DNA of 42,397 bases from Saprospiraceae bacterium (GTDB taxonomy: Bacteria; Bacteroidota; Bacteroidia; Chitinophagales; Saprospiraceae). A model generated the notes under the pieces. That model was not told the DNA's origin, did no database searches, and saw only the letters and a list, made by a program, of their open reading frames with translations. Of the stretch, positions 15,369 to 23,922 are shown one piece after another. Location of the stretch: NCBI GenBank assembly GCA_021299835.1, contig JAJTER010000012.1, positions 1-42,397 of the forward strand. Direction: 5' to 3'. The position numbers and the translations under genes are program-made. The first letter of the stretch is position 1, and each line of letters begins with the position of its first letter.

Positions 15369-16143
15369 GTCTGTCTATCTGAAAGGTAATCTGTTTGCTA
15401 ACACTTTTATGCAATAAATCACCTATAAATCCTCTTGTTGGCAGATAAAGTGCTAAAATAGCTGGTTCATTGGCCTTCAAAAACTGAAAAATACCATCGA
15501 CAACCTCCTCATTTGAAATCTGATGAATCTGCCCTAATCCTTCAAAACTAGTTTTACTCGAGCTTACCGAATGATTATCATCATTTGGCTTTACTACATG
15601 AATAAACTCAATTTGAGTTCGTAGATAGGTAGAAAAATCTTTTAATTTTACCAAAACGGTATCTTCGCCCTCTTCAAAATTAGTGGCATAAATCATTTTA
15701 AACCATTTGTTGAAAGTAGCTTCCTTTGGAATTACCAAAACGGGACAAGGCGAATGCCTTAACACATGAGTAGTAATACTCCCCAGCCATTTCTCCAATC
15801 TGTTGCGTTCCCCTTGGGTGGCCATGATGATTAAATCATAACTCTCTGCTAATTTATCAATTTCATAACTTATATCTATACCATATTGCAAGCCCGATTG
15901 CCCCAAAAGACCTTGAGGAATATCTTTTACAAAATGCGACATTTGTACTTCCAGACCCTCGCGCTTTTCTTTTATCATCTCCTCCAAATAGATGGGAGGT
16001 AAATTGGCAGCATCTACCGAAGCCAACTGATACACCGTCCAAACGTCAATAACAGCACCAAATTCCTTAGCAAAATCAACAGCATATCGAAGCGCGTGCT
16101 GAGAAACTTCCGAGAAATCGGTAGGGAAAAGTATTTTCTTCAT
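15349..16143 (-). CDS. Universal stress protein with two Usp domains
   Basis: 264 residues with tandem Usp folds. Domain 1 (about 1-140) opens with KKILFPTDFSEVSQHALRYA and keeps the nucleotide-site end GS-ITTHVLRHSPCPVLVIPK, but the first Gly loop reads TQGERNR, so ATP binding is uncertain. Domain 2 (about 148-264) is more diverged and ends DRPILGFC. Usp proteins help survival under starvation or low oxygen. Neighbouring FixL-like kinase and REC-CRP genes suggest it is part of their regulon. It starts at the ATG at 16143; an inverted repeat lies 55 nt upstream. The gene at 15072 overlaps its 3' end. Confidence 0.9.
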   Translation of the reverse strand: MKKILFPTDFSEVSQHALRYAVDFAKEFGAVIDVWTVYQLASVDAANLPPIYLEEMIKEKREGLEVQMSHFVKDIPQGLLGQSGLQYGIDISYEIDKLAESYDLIIMATQGERNRLEKWLGSITTHVLRHSPCPVLVIPKEATFNKWFKMIYATNFEEGEDTVLVKLKDFSTYLRTQIEFIHVVKPNDDNHSVSSSKTSFEGLGQIHQISNEEVVDGIFQFLKANEPAILALYLPTRGFIGDLLHKSVSKQITFQIDRPILGFC

Positions 16144-16197
16144 AGGTAAATTTTAAAAAATGGGTTTCAAAAGTAATGTGAACAAAACTAACCCAGC

Positions 16198-16218
16198 TGT
16201 CATGGAAATTAAATGACA
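16198..16218. promoter_or_regulatory. Inverted repeat TGTCAT-N9-ATGACA upstream of the Usp gene
   Basis: Two perfect 6-bp half-sites (16198-16203 and 16213-16218) separated by 9 nt, 55 nt upstream of the Usp start. The symmetry suits a dimeric regulator. It is short enough to occur by chance and does not match the FNR-like site at 14966. Confidence 0.3.
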
Positions 16219-16262
16219 AAAATCACCCTGAATAAGTAATAAATATTTTATGGATACTATTT

Positions 16263-17108
16263 TCACCAAGACAAAACCACCTGAACAGGTTGATGATCAG
16301 AGGGATATCTCTTTTCAAAAGAATCGGTTAAAACACCATATTTTTCGATATTAAAATACTTTCCCAAAAATATATAATCAATCCGCCTATTCAACTCAGC
16401 ATTCCAATTAAAACTGTTAAAGGTACCTACCGGCCCATAAGGTGCTTGTTTTGAGTGGGTGAAACTGTCTCTGTACCCCACATCGTTTAAAATTTTAACC
16501 GCATCGGATTCAGGCAAAGAATTAAAATCACCCATGATAATAACAGGTAAACCTTTACTAATTTCCGTTGTCTTTTGGTGCATTAACTTGGCTGATTCCA
16601 ATCTGGCAACAACTCCTTCATGATCAAAATGAGCATTAAAAACATAGAATAATTTACCATTTTGCTTATCCTTACATTTTGCCCAGGTACAAATACGTTT
16701 GCAACATTTGGCGTCCCAACCCATCGTTGGTTCGCCTGGTGTGGTACTTAACCAAAAATTACCCGATTGAATAACCTCTACTCTACTCTTCTTATAAAAT
16801 AAGGCTGAAAATTCACCTGCCAGCTTACCATCATCCCGACCTACACCGATCCAGCCATATTCAGACAAGGCTTCCAAATCTTGTATTTGATTATATAAAA
16901 CCTCCTGCGTACCAAATATATCCCAATCATGAAATTGAATTAAGCCTTTGACTAAGTTCACTCTATTGGGCCAGGCGTTTATGCCGTCCTGAGGATTATT
17001 ATAACGTAAATTGTAGGTCGCCACAATAAGTTTATTTGACTTTTGTGCGACCATCATTTCTTGAAAGCCTATAAAAAGAAACAAGGCAATGAAGCATTTA
17101 TTATACAT
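16263..17108 (-). CDS. Exported endonuclease/exonuclease/phosphatase-family hydrolase
   Basis: 281 residues with a signal peptide (residues 1-21, ending MMVAQ). The EEP fold is intact: Asn in VATYNLRYNN, metal-binding Glu in GTQEVL, NAHFDHEG, the GDFNSLP motif and the terminal SDHQPVQVV with the catalytic Asp-His. Such secreted enzymes cleave phosphodiesters in DNA, RNA, sphingomyelin or phosphoinositides; the substrate cannot be decided here. It is the last gene of the minus-strand cluster (19562 to 16263), 31 nt after the TraB-like gene. Confidence 0.9.
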   Translation of the reverse strand: MYNKCFIALFLFIGFQEMMVAQKSNKLIVATYNLRYNNPQDGINAWPNRVNLVKGLIQFHDWDIFGTQEVLYNQIQDLEALSEYGWIGVGRDDGKLAGEFSALFYKKSRVEVIQSGNFWLSTTPGEPTMGWDAKCCKRICTWAKCKDKQNGKLFYVFNAHFDHEGVVARLESAKLMHQKTTEISKGLPVIIMGDFNSLPESDAVKILNDVGYRDSFTHSKQAPYGPVGTFNSFNWNAELNRRIDYIFLGKYFNIEKYGVLTDSFEKRYPSDHQPVQVVLSW

Positions 17109-17139
17109 AGTTTAGGATTTTAATGTAAAATGATTTGAT

Positions 17140-18021
17140 TTAATACATAGGTTCCAGGGTAAAGCCAGCCTGACGAAGCAATGATATTACTCCCATTTCA
17201 CCAGGCAGATGACCAGCCCCGACGGCAAATAAAGTAGGCTTATTCCTCATTAATTCAATGATAGGAGCCACCCATCTTTTATTTCTTCTGAACAATAATA
17301 AATCCTTAAATTGATCCATTCCAGCGTCATCCTGCATCATTCTCTCCATTTCCTGAATATCCTGTTTTTTATAAATACCAGCCAACTCGTCCATCATAGA
17401 AACGCCGGAATCTTTTTGAATTATTTGCTCCAACAACATTTCCGCTTGTACGCGGTAAGGAATACTATCGAAAATACTCATCTGAAAAGCGATGGTTTCC
17501 AGGCCTTTAATCTCCAGATTTTTATTTTGAGCCAAGGTCAAAAATTCCATTTCATAGGACTTCAAATCACCATTACTCATTCCCATTCCATCGGGATCCA
17601 AACTGGAAAGAAGCATGGGTTTTAATTTTTCAAGTATCTGAAAAGGAAGGCCCATATCGTTAAAATGTGAAGACACTTTATTATATTCTTCCTTAGTATA
17701 AAGCATGGAAAGTGTCGTATCGTTCCTCATAAAACCTTGCATCATCAGAGGCATAAGTTGAGAAATATCATCCATGGCAGATAAATCGACTTCAAAAACC
17801 ATAGATTTTACGTTACCTATAGCCTTTTCAACCGATGGAAGAAGAAAATAATCCTTTTTACCTATTAAGTGGATCGTCCCATAGAGATAGGAATCAGCTG
17901 GTAAAGTTCTTCCACTAATCTTCCAAAGCAGTGATTTTTCACTAGGTGCCTGACCCAGTAATTGAAATTGAATGAACAGGAGAGATAAAAGAGGAAAACA
18001 ACGAAGGAACATAGGACTCAT
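17140..18021 (-). CDS. TraB/GumN-family protein
   Basis: 293 residues. A signal peptide (about 1-23) suggests a periplasmic protein. The TraB/GumN family signatures are present: YLYGTIHLIGK near the start, the Glu motif VFEVDLS, and the C-terminal FAVGAGHLPGEMGVISLLRQAGF. The family is predicted to be a metalloprotease-like hydrolase related to Tiki proteins, using the two GxxH motifs and conserved Glu. The substrate is unknown. Eight nt separate it from the DUF3137-like gene upstream. Confidence 0.85.
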   Translation of the reverse strand: MSPMFLRCFPLLSLLFIQFQLLGQAPSEKSLLWKISGRTLPADSYLYGTIHLIGKKDYFLLPSVEKAIGNVKSMVFEVDLSAMDDISQLMPLMMQGFMRNDTTLSMLYTKEEYNKVSSHFNDMGLPFQILEKLKPMLLSSLDPDGMGMSNGDLKSYEMEFLTLAQNKNLEIKGLETIAFQMSIFDSIPYRVQAEMLLEQIIQKDSGVSMMDELAGIYKKQDIQEMERMMQDDAGMDQFKDLLLFRRNKRWVAPIIELMRNKPTLFAVGAGHLPGEMGVISLLRQAGFTLEPMY

Positions 18022-18029
18022 TTTAAGCT

Positions 18030-18962
18030 TTAATGATGAACATCAAATTCTTGTAATATACTAAATAAAACGAGATGAATGTCTAAAAAAGTCAAAATGG
18101 AAATATCTGGTCTGAATTTTTTAAACAAGGGCATGGTTAACAAATTTTCAGGTGCCGCGACAGCTACAAACACATCATTTTCAACAAAAGAAAAAAAGAG
18201 AGCCCTTCCCGTTTTTTTATAAAATCTAATCATAAGGTCTTTAATATCCTCTGATAAAATAGACGACGCAGAGGTATCAGGTGAGGCGTAAGTAGCAAAA
18301 GATTCTCTAAAAAGGGCATTACTTAGCTCGTCGTCTTTATTTTCTGCACCTAACCAGGTGAATTTTCTGATAGCTTTATATACCTCTTGTTTTTCTTTAC
18401 GACTCCAGATAATAGCCGCACCTGAAGTTTTAAAGGGTAATTTACCATGGATAAAAAAACCATTAAATTGCGGTTTTAACTGACCATCGATATTTGAAGT
18501 CACCAATACACGAAGCTTACTTAATGAGAAGGAAACCTCCCCTATATTCCCCGTCATTAATCCGTTTCCTTCATAATTCGTTGCATTTTCAGAAAAAAAA
18601 CCACTTTCCACGTATAATTTACTATCTAAACATTGATCTCCACGAAAAGATAAGTTCATTATTTCAGGCGTCTGCATAAAATATTTCATCATCAATGAAG
18701 TCAAAGAATACTGACAAGCCAGCTTAAAATTTAACCACATAGTAGCAACGTAGTAAAAACCATATAAACTAACACCTATAAACAAAAGGGTGAGAACAAA
18801 AAGACCTAAGAATACTTGGAGAAGAAGCCCCAAAATAAAAACTCCACATAAAATGCCCAGCAGGCGAATGATATGAAAACGATGTTTATTGAGTTGAGAT
18901 AAAACAGGAACCATTTCATCTTGATAAAATATTTGAAATTGAGCGCCTGAAAATGGAATCAT
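18030..18962 (-). CDS. DUF3137-like membrane protein
   Basis: 310 residues with two adjacent transmembrane helices (about 32-52 and 54-75: IIRLLGILCGVFILGLLLQV and a second hydrophobic run). The rest, about 230 residues, is soluble and probably cytosolic. The N-terminal amphipathic stretch, twin helices and the soluble part with YEGNGLMTGNIGEVSFSLSKL resemble the DUF3137 family, which has no assigned role. It is the second gene in the four-gene cluster and 12 nt from the HD gene. Confidence 0.65.
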   Translation of the reverse strand: MIPFSGAQFQIFYQDEMVPVLSQLNKHRFHIIRLLGILCGVFILGLLLQVFLGLFVLTLLFIGVSLYGFYYVATMWLNFKLACQYSLTSLMMKYFMQTPEIMNLSFRGDQCLDSKLYVESGFFSENATNYEGNGLMTGNIGEVSFSLSKLRVLVTSNIDGQLKPQFNGFFIHGKLPFKTSGAAIIWSRKEKQEVYKAIRKFTWLGAENKDDELSNALFRESFATYASPDTSASSILSEDIKDLMIRFYKKTGRALFFSFVENDVFVAVAAPENLLTMPLFKKFRPDISILTFLDIHLVLFSILQEFDVHH

Positions 18963-18974
18963 AATATGGTCAAA

Positions 18975-19562
18975 TTAATAGCCAAAATTCAAATCTGCAA
19001 TGAGAGAAATATCCTTTACCTCCTTTTCAAACCATTTTAATGGCGCACTATTTTTGTCCCCTGTACTGGTATCACATTTAAAAAAAACATAATATAACTG
19101 TAAATCCTCCCCTAACAAAGTAAGCAGCTGGTCTAATCTGGCCTGCCCTTGAATAGGCTGTTGATAAGGATAGGTCATTCTCCAGATATAATATGCCTCG
19201 TCATGCCAGGTAATAATTTTTAACAAAGAAGGATTTGCACCTCTTTCTTCCATAAACTGAGCGGCGAGAATACTATGGTGTTTACTCCAATCACGGGGAG
19301 ATCCCTTTGGTTCAATATATTTAAAAGTGTCATGAATAATAGCTACTACTCTTAGGAGAGCGCGATGCTCAAAAGAGAGGTTAACTTTGTCAATATTATC
19401 GAGAACCTCTCTTACATGTTTATAAACTTCCCCTTCTGGATGACCATAGCGGGGCAAGCCCCAACGGAGACCAGCCTGCACTTCTGGAATAGCCAAAAGG
19501 TCTGCTTCTTCCTTATTTTCAGGTTTTAAAATATCCAGTAAATCAAGATAGAATGATGTCAT
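18975..19562 (-). CDS. HD-domain phosphohydrolase-like protein
   Basis: 195 residues, cytosolic. The HD-superfamily metal ligands are visible: H49 (VYKHVRE), the H77-D78 doublet (AIIHDTF), H95/H96 (SKHHSI) and an H120-D121 later (TWHDEAYY). HD proteins hydrolyse nucleotides or phosphate esters. The specific substrate is unknown. It is the first gene of the minus-strand cluster, divergent from comF by about 120 bp. Confidence 0.8.
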   Translation of the reverse strand: MTSFYLDLLDILKPENKEEADLLAIPEVQAGLRWGLPRYGHPEGEVYKHVREVLDNIDKVNLSFEHRALLRVVAIIHDTFKYIEPKGSPRDWSKHHSILAAQFMEERGANPSLLKIITWHDEAYYIWRMTYPYQQPIQGQARLDQLLTLLGEDLQLYYVFFKCDTSTGDKNSAPLKWFEKEVKDISLIADLNFGY

Positions 19563-19624
19563 AAACAGAGGTAAAGTGTCCCAATATAAACTAAAAAAAA
19601 AGAACTTTAGGAAGATTGAATGGG

Positions 19625-19632
19625 TATGTTTG
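19625..19632 (+). promoter_or_regulatory. -7-like box upstream of comF
   Basis: TATGTTTG matches TAnnTTTG, 49 nt before the preferred comF start. No perfect TTTG sits at the usual distance upstream. Confidence 0.35.
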
Positions 19633-19680
19633 TTTTCACAAACGAAATAAATGTTTATCTGTCATAAATACAAACGGAAC

Positions 19681-20397
19681 ATGAATAAAAAGAGTTTTTT
19701 AAGGACTTTATTTACTACGCTCAAAGATTTACAATCTTTATTCTTCCCACCTATTTGTTTGGCTTGTAAGGGTCCGGTAGCTGGTGAAGATACCTTAATG
19801 TGCGCTACCTGCCAAGCCAATTTACCCTTTACCACCCATCATCTGCAAAAAGATAATCTTATGGAACAGCGATTTTGGGGCAGGATAAATATAGAGAGAG
19901 CCACGGCATTTTTACAATTTCAAAAAGGGGGAAGCGTTCAAAACCTACTTCATTTTTTAAAATATGAACATCGGGAAGATCTTGGGATATACTTGGGTAA
20001 CTGGTATGGAAGGGAATTGAACGAAAGTGACATATATAAAAATATAGATTACGTAATTCCAGTGCCCATACATAGGCAAAGACTAAAAAAGAGAGGTTAC
20101 AATCAGATAGAACAATTTTCCCGTTGCATATCCTTACAAATTGGAAAAGAGTATCGGGGTGATTTATTAAAGAGAGTAAAAAACAGCAGTACTCAAATAA
20201 ACCGGAGTAAGGAACAGCGATTTTCCCACTTAGAGCGGGCATTTTCCTGGAAAACGCCTGGCGTTTTGGAAGGAAAACATATACTTATCATAGATGACAT
20301 TATGACAACAGGCGCTACGTTTGAAGCCTGTTGCTACCCCCTGAAAAACATAAATGGGTTAAAAATAAGTATATGTACCCTTGCCATTGCAGAATAA
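19681..20397 (+). CDS. comF: ComF-family phosphoribosyltransferase-like protein
   Basis: 238 residues from the ATG at 19681. An in-frame ATG at 19651 would add ten residues but leaves the family N-terminus MNKKSFLRTLF less well placed. A zinc-finger-like segment (C26-x2-C29 ... C41-x2-C44, in PPICLACK and CATCQ) precedes a type I phosphoribosyltransferase fold. The fold has VIPVPIHRQRLKKRGYNQ and the PRPP-binding loop ILIIDDIMTTGATFE. ComF helps DNA uptake and transformation in some bacteria, probably interacting with the uptake helicase. It is convergent with pyrH, with no gap. Confidence 0.88.
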   Translation: MNKKSFLRTLFTTLKDLQSLFFPPICLACKGPVAGEDTLMCATCQANLPFTTHHLQKDNLMEQRFWGRINIERATAFLQFQKGGSVQNLLHFLKYEHREDLGIYLGNWYGRELNESDIYKNIDYVIPVPIHRQRLKKRGYNQIEQFSRCISLQIGKEYRGDLLKRVKNSSTQINRSKEQRFSHLERAFSWKTPGVLEGKHILIIDDIMTTGATFEACCYPLKNINGLKISICTLAIAE

Positions 20398-21108
20398 TCA
20401 GGAAACTAAGGTTCCCACCTTTTCTCCGTGAATAATCTTAGTCAAGTTATCAGGATTAATGATATCAAAAACGATAATAGGGAGATTATTTTCCTGACAG
20501 AGCGTAAAAGCCGTCATATCCATCACATTTAAGCCAAGGCTTATGACCTTTTCGAAAGAAATGGCATCATATTTAGTGGCATCGGGAAATTTCTCAGGAT
20601 CAGCAGTGTAGATACCATCCACCCGGGTACCTTTAAGAATGACCTCGGCATTTATTTCATTAGCCCTTAGGGCTGCAGCTGAATCTGTGGTAAAATAGGG
20701 ATTTCCTGTGCCTGCGGAAAAAATGACCACTCTATTCTTCTCAAGATGTCGAATACAACGTCTTCTAATATAAGGTTCAGCAATTTGATTGATCCCTATT
20801 GCAGAAACGAGCCGGGTATAAACGCCTAGTTTTTCGAGGGTACCTTGAATGGCCATACCATTAATTACGGTAGCCAGCATACCCATGTAATCACCTTGCA
20901 CACGTTCGATACCAGAATTTGATGCTTGTAATCCGCGAAAAATATTTCCGCCTCCTATAACGACAGCCACTTGAACATCGAGATCAACCAACGTTTTTAT
21001 TTGTAAGCCATAGTGCATTAATTTCTCAGCATCAATGCCAAATGAATTATCCCCCATCAGAGATTCACCACTTAATTTTAAAAGGACGCGTTTATATTTT
21101 TTTTCCAC
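20398..21108 (-). CDS. pyrH: UMP kinase
   Basis: 236 residues, full length. It phosphorylates UMP to UDP with ATP in pyrimidine nucleotide synthesis. Amino-acid-kinase motifs are visible: [14 protein letters not shown] at the start, [10 protein letters not shown], the UMP region [17 protein letters not shown] and the [16 protein letters not shown] loop. It is downstream of tsf, the common bacterial order (rpsB-tsf-pyrH). A strong terminator in the 63-nt gap suggests that pyrH has its own transcription start or depends on read-through. Confidence 0.97.
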   Translation of the reverse strand: MEKKYKRVLLKLSGESLMGDNSFGIDAEKLMHYGLQIKTLVDLDVQVAVVIGGGNIFRGLQASNSGIERVQGDYMGMLATVINGMAIQGTLEKLGVYTRLVSAIGINQIAEPYIRRRCIRHLEKNRVVIFSAGTGNPYFTTDSAAALRANEINAEVILKGTRVDGIYTADPEKFPDATKYDAISFEKVISLGLNVMDMTAFTLCQENNLPIIVFDIINPDNLTKIIHGEKVGTLVS

Positions 21109-21133
21109 TTAGAGGATTTTGGTTAGTGAGCGC

Positions 21134-21169
21134 AAAAAAAAGGCGAACCGTAAAACGATTCGCCTTTTT
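21134..21169 (-). terminator. Rho-independent terminator after tsf
   Basis: On the minus strand a 15-bp stem AAAAAGGCGAATCGT / ACGGTTCGCCTTTTT (one G-U pair) has a 3-nt loop, followed by a run of eight T in all. It begins 3 nt after the tsf stop and sits before pyrH, so it would end or attenuate the ribosomal-protein transcript. Confidence 0.85.
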
Positions 21170-21171
21170 AA

Positions 21172-22008
21172 TTAACCTAAAGCTACGTGCTTGAAAGCGG
21201 TAACGGTGAGGTTTTTATCAATTTTTTGAAGATACTGCTCCACAGTAACAGAATTATCTTTTACGAACTGTTGATTTAACAATGTCATTTCCTTAAAGAA
21301 CTTATTCAACTTACCTAAGGCAATTTTCTCTAACATTTCTTCTGGTTTGCCTTCATTTCTGGCAATTTCCTTCCCTATTTCAATTTCTTTTTCCACTAGA
21401 GAAGAATCCACTGAATCTTTATTAACGGCGATAGGCTTCATAGCAGCAACCTGCATAGCCACATCTCTTCCGGCATCGAAGCAGGCAGGATTATCTATAG
21501 AAAGAGCAACGATAACAGCTGCACGGTTACCCATGTGAATATAAGGGCATACTTGAGCTGCCTCAAGAAACTGGTAATCAGCTACTTCAACTTTTTCACC
21601 AATAACACCAACTTGTTCGATAACTTTTTTCCCGATAGAGATAGAACCATCAAAAGAAAGGTCCAAAAGATCCTCTTTAGAAGCGGGAAGATTAGCTAGA
21701 GCGATATCAGCTATCTTTTTGGCAATAGCTACAAAATCAACATTTTTAGCAACGAAATCAGTTTCGCAACTCAACTTAATAATTACCCCTTTTTTACGAT
21801 CATCGGAAACAGCGGCTACGACGGCACCTTCAGTTGCTTCGCGATCTGCTCTTTTTGCAGAAAGTTTCTCTCCTTTTTTACGGAGACCTTCGATGGCTTT
21901 TTCAAAATCTCCCTCTGCTTCAGTGAGAGCTTGCTTGCAATCCATCATACCTGCACCGGTCATATCTCTTAATTTCTTGACATCGGTGGCTGAAATAGAT
22001 ACGCTCAT
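21172..22008 (-). CDS. tsf: Elongation factor Ts
   Basis: 278 residues. EF-Ts exchanges GDP for GTP on EF-Tu during translation. The N-terminal UBA-like module with TGAGMMDCKQALTEAEGD is diagnostic, followed by the core dimerisation domain (KLSCETDFVAKNVDF). Length is normal for Bacteroidota. It lies 45 nt downstream of rpsB in the same transcript. Confidence 0.98.
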   Translation of the reverse strand: MSVSISATDVKKLRDMTGAGMMDCKQALTEAEGDFEKAIEGLRKKGEKLSAKRADREATEGAVVAAVSDDRKKGVIIKLSCETDFVAKNVDFVAIAKKIADIALANLPASKEDLLDLSFDGSISIGKKVIEQVGVIGEKVEVADYQFLEAAQVCPYIHMGNRAAVIVALSIDNPACFDAGRDVAMQVAAMKPIAVNKDSVDSSLVEKEIEIGKEIARNEGKPEEMLEKIALGKLNKFFKEMTLLNQQFVKDNSVTVEQYLQKIDKNLTVTAFKHVALG

Positions 22009-22053
22009 TTTATATTATGTTTGGTTTGGAAAAAGTAACCTGTTTTTTTAAAA

Positions 22054-22776
22054 TTAAACAGCCGTTGCTTCGCTTTCAGACTTCACCTTATTACGTTCTT
22101 CAAGACCTTCCAAAATAGCATCCACCATATAATTAGTGATGATACGAATAGATTTAGAAGCGTCATCATTTCCCGGAATGGCAAAATCAACTAAATTTGG
22201 GTCTGAATTGGTATCAACGATACCGAAAGTACGAATACCCAAACGTTGCGCCTCTGCAATAGCGATGTGCTCATGAGCAATATCGACAACGAAAAGAGCT
22301 GCTGGAAGGCGACCTAAGTTAGCGATACCGCCAAGAACCTTCTCCAATTTGTCCTTTTCACGGGACATCGTTAAACGTTCCTTTTTGGTAACACTTGAAA
22401 GTGTTCCATCTCCGAGCATTTTCTCGAAAGATTGCATTTTCTTGATAGACTTGCGAATGGTGGTAAAGTTAGTCATCATACCACCTAACCAACGATCACA
22501 AACATAAGGCATACCTGCGCGACGTGCTGCTTCGGTAACGATATCTCTGGCCTGTTTTTTAGTGGCTACGAAAAGTACTTTTTTACCTGATTTTGCTAAG
22601 GCACGCATGGCATTAGCAGCGCGATCTAAACCTTCAGAGGTACGATTTAGGTCGATGATATGGATGCCTTTGCGTTCCATGAAAATGTACGGGGACATTT
22701 TTGGATTCCACTTCTTTTTAAGGTGTCCAAAATGTACACCTGCATCCAGTAATTCTTTATAAGTTGGCTTATTCAT
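22054..22776 (-). CDS. rpsB: 30S ribosomal protein S2
   Basis: About 240 residues from the ATG at 22776 (MNKPTYKELLDAGVHFGHLK). The open frame continues 41 codons upstream, but that stretch overlaps the 3' end of rpsI and is not part of S2. Family hallmarks: HFGHLKKKWNPKM, KQARDIVTEAARRAGMPYV, RWLGGMMTNF and IPGNDDASKSI. It is placed between rpsI and tsf. Confidence 0.97.
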   Translation of the reverse strand: MNKPTYKELLDAGVHFGHLKKKWNPKMSPYIFMERKGIHIIDLNRTSEGLDRAANAMRALAKSGKKVLFVATKKQARDIVTEAARRAGMPYVCDRWLGGMMTNFTTIRKSIKKMQSFEKMLGDGTLSSVTKKERLTMSREKDKLEKVLGGIANLGRLPAALFVVDIAHEHIAIAEAQRLGIRTFGIVDTNSDPNLVDFAIPGNDDASKSIRIITNYMVDAILEGLEERNKVKSESEATAV

Positions 22777-22822
22777 ATCTTTACAAATTTGGGGATAATA
22801 AATGCTACCCTGTTTTAAAGGA

Positions 22823-23209
22823 TTAACGTTTACTGAATTGGAAGCTCTTTCTTGCCTTCGGTTTACCGTATTTCTTACGTTCCACCTCACGTGAATCACG
22901 TGTTAAGAATTTCCTGTCTTTTAGTGGCTTTCTAAAATCTGCATTTAGCTCCACTAAAGCACGGGAAATACCCATGCGAACTGCTTCTGCCTGGCCTTTG
23001 AAACCGCCACCACTGACATTGACAACAACATCATATAATTTAGCTACTTCCACTTCTTCCAGCGGCGCAATTACAGAAAGTTGTACGTGTTCCTGAGGAA
23101 AATAGGCTTTATAATCCTTACCATTCACAAGAATGTTTCCTTCCCCTTTTTTTAGATAGACACGGGCTACCGAACACTTTCTTCTACCCGTTGCATTAAT
23201 CATTTCCAT
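22823..23209 (-). CDS. rpsI: 30S ribosomal protein S9
   Basis: 128 residues. Typical S9 features: N-terminal NATGRRKCSVARVYLKKG, central SGGGFKGQAEAVRMGISRAL and the basic C-terminal tail KYGKPKARKSFQFSKR, which reaches the P-site tRNA. A second in-frame ATG two codons downstream is an alternative start. It follows rplM by 23 nt. Confidence 0.98.
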   Translation of the reverse strand: MEMINATGRRKCSVARVYLKKGEGNILVNGKDYKAYFPQEHVQLSVIAPLEEVEVAKLYDVVVNVSGGGFKGQAEAVRMGISRALVELNADFRKPLKDRKFLTRDSREVERKKYGKPKARKSFQFSKR

Positions 23210-23232
23210 ATACGATGCTTACTATTAGCGAA

Positions 23233-23673
23233 TTACCCGAGAACCTCTGGCTTTTGCGCTTGGTGGGGATGTTCAGCCCCGGTGTAAATAAATAATTTTT
23301 TAATCATACTTCTTCCCAAACGATTTTTAGGAAGCATGCCTTTGACCGCACGTTCCACGATGTCATTTGGCTTGCGAGCCATAAGTTCCTGTGCCGTGTA
23401 GGTCTTCTGACCACCAGGGTAACCTGTGTAATGTCTGTAAACTTTGTCTTGCATTTTCTGACCAGTAAAGCGAACTTTATCTGCATTTAACACAATAACA
23501 AAATCCCCTGCATCTGCATGTGGTGTGTAGGAAGGTTTATTTTTACCCCGAAGGATAGTAGCAATCTTAGTACAAAGGCGACCTACTATCTCTCCTTCTG
23601 CATCAATAACGTACCACTTGTGCTGAACAGTTTGTTTATTGGCGTGTACCGTCTTGTAACTGAGCGTATCCAC
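23233..23673 (-). CDS. rplM: 50S ribosomal protein L13
   Basis: 146 residues, standard length. Motifs: WYVIDAEGEIVGRLCTKIA, HADAGDFVIVLNADK and the C-terminal GAEHPHQAQKPEVL. It is the first gene of the rplM-rpsI-rpsB-tsf transcript and has a good promoter at 23759-23729. L13 is also known as an early assembly protein of the 50S subunit. Confidence 0.98.
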   Translation of the reverse strand: MDTLSYKTVHANKQTVQHKWYVIDAEGEIVGRLCTKIATILRGKNKPSYTPHADAGDFVIVLNADKVRFTGQKMQDKVYRHYTGYPGGQKTYTAQELMARKPNDIVERAVKGMLPKNRLGRSMIKKLFIYTGAEHPHQAQKPEVLG

Positions 23674-23728
23674 TATTTGATTTGTTTAAAATGAAGGAAT
23701 TAAGAAATACTGCTTTAATAAGCGACTG

Positions 23729-23759
23729 CAAAAGTATATTTCTTTTTATTCCAAACAAA
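23729..23759 (-). promoter_or_regulatory. Promoter of the rplM-rpsI-rpsB-tsf operon
   Basis: On the minus strand TTTG (23759-23756), a 19-nt spacer and TACTTTTG (23736-23729) match the Bacteroidota consensus. The leader to the rplM ATG is about 50 nt. Confidence 0.75.
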
Positions 23760-23922
23760 CTTTTACGTCATTTTTTTTTATAAAAATATCATAACTACTT
23801 GAAAAACAATAAAATTTTCGACATCTTTTTTTTATACCTCTACCAACTTTTTACTTTTCCTTTTGTTATTCCTTCCTTCTACTTAAAGAAATGGTTAAAT
23901 TTGCCTTTGAAAATATCATTTA

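Noticed and set aside
22777-22899. N-terminal extension of the S2 reading frame
   Set aside because: It overlaps the end of rpsI on the same strand and the family start is the ATG at 22776.
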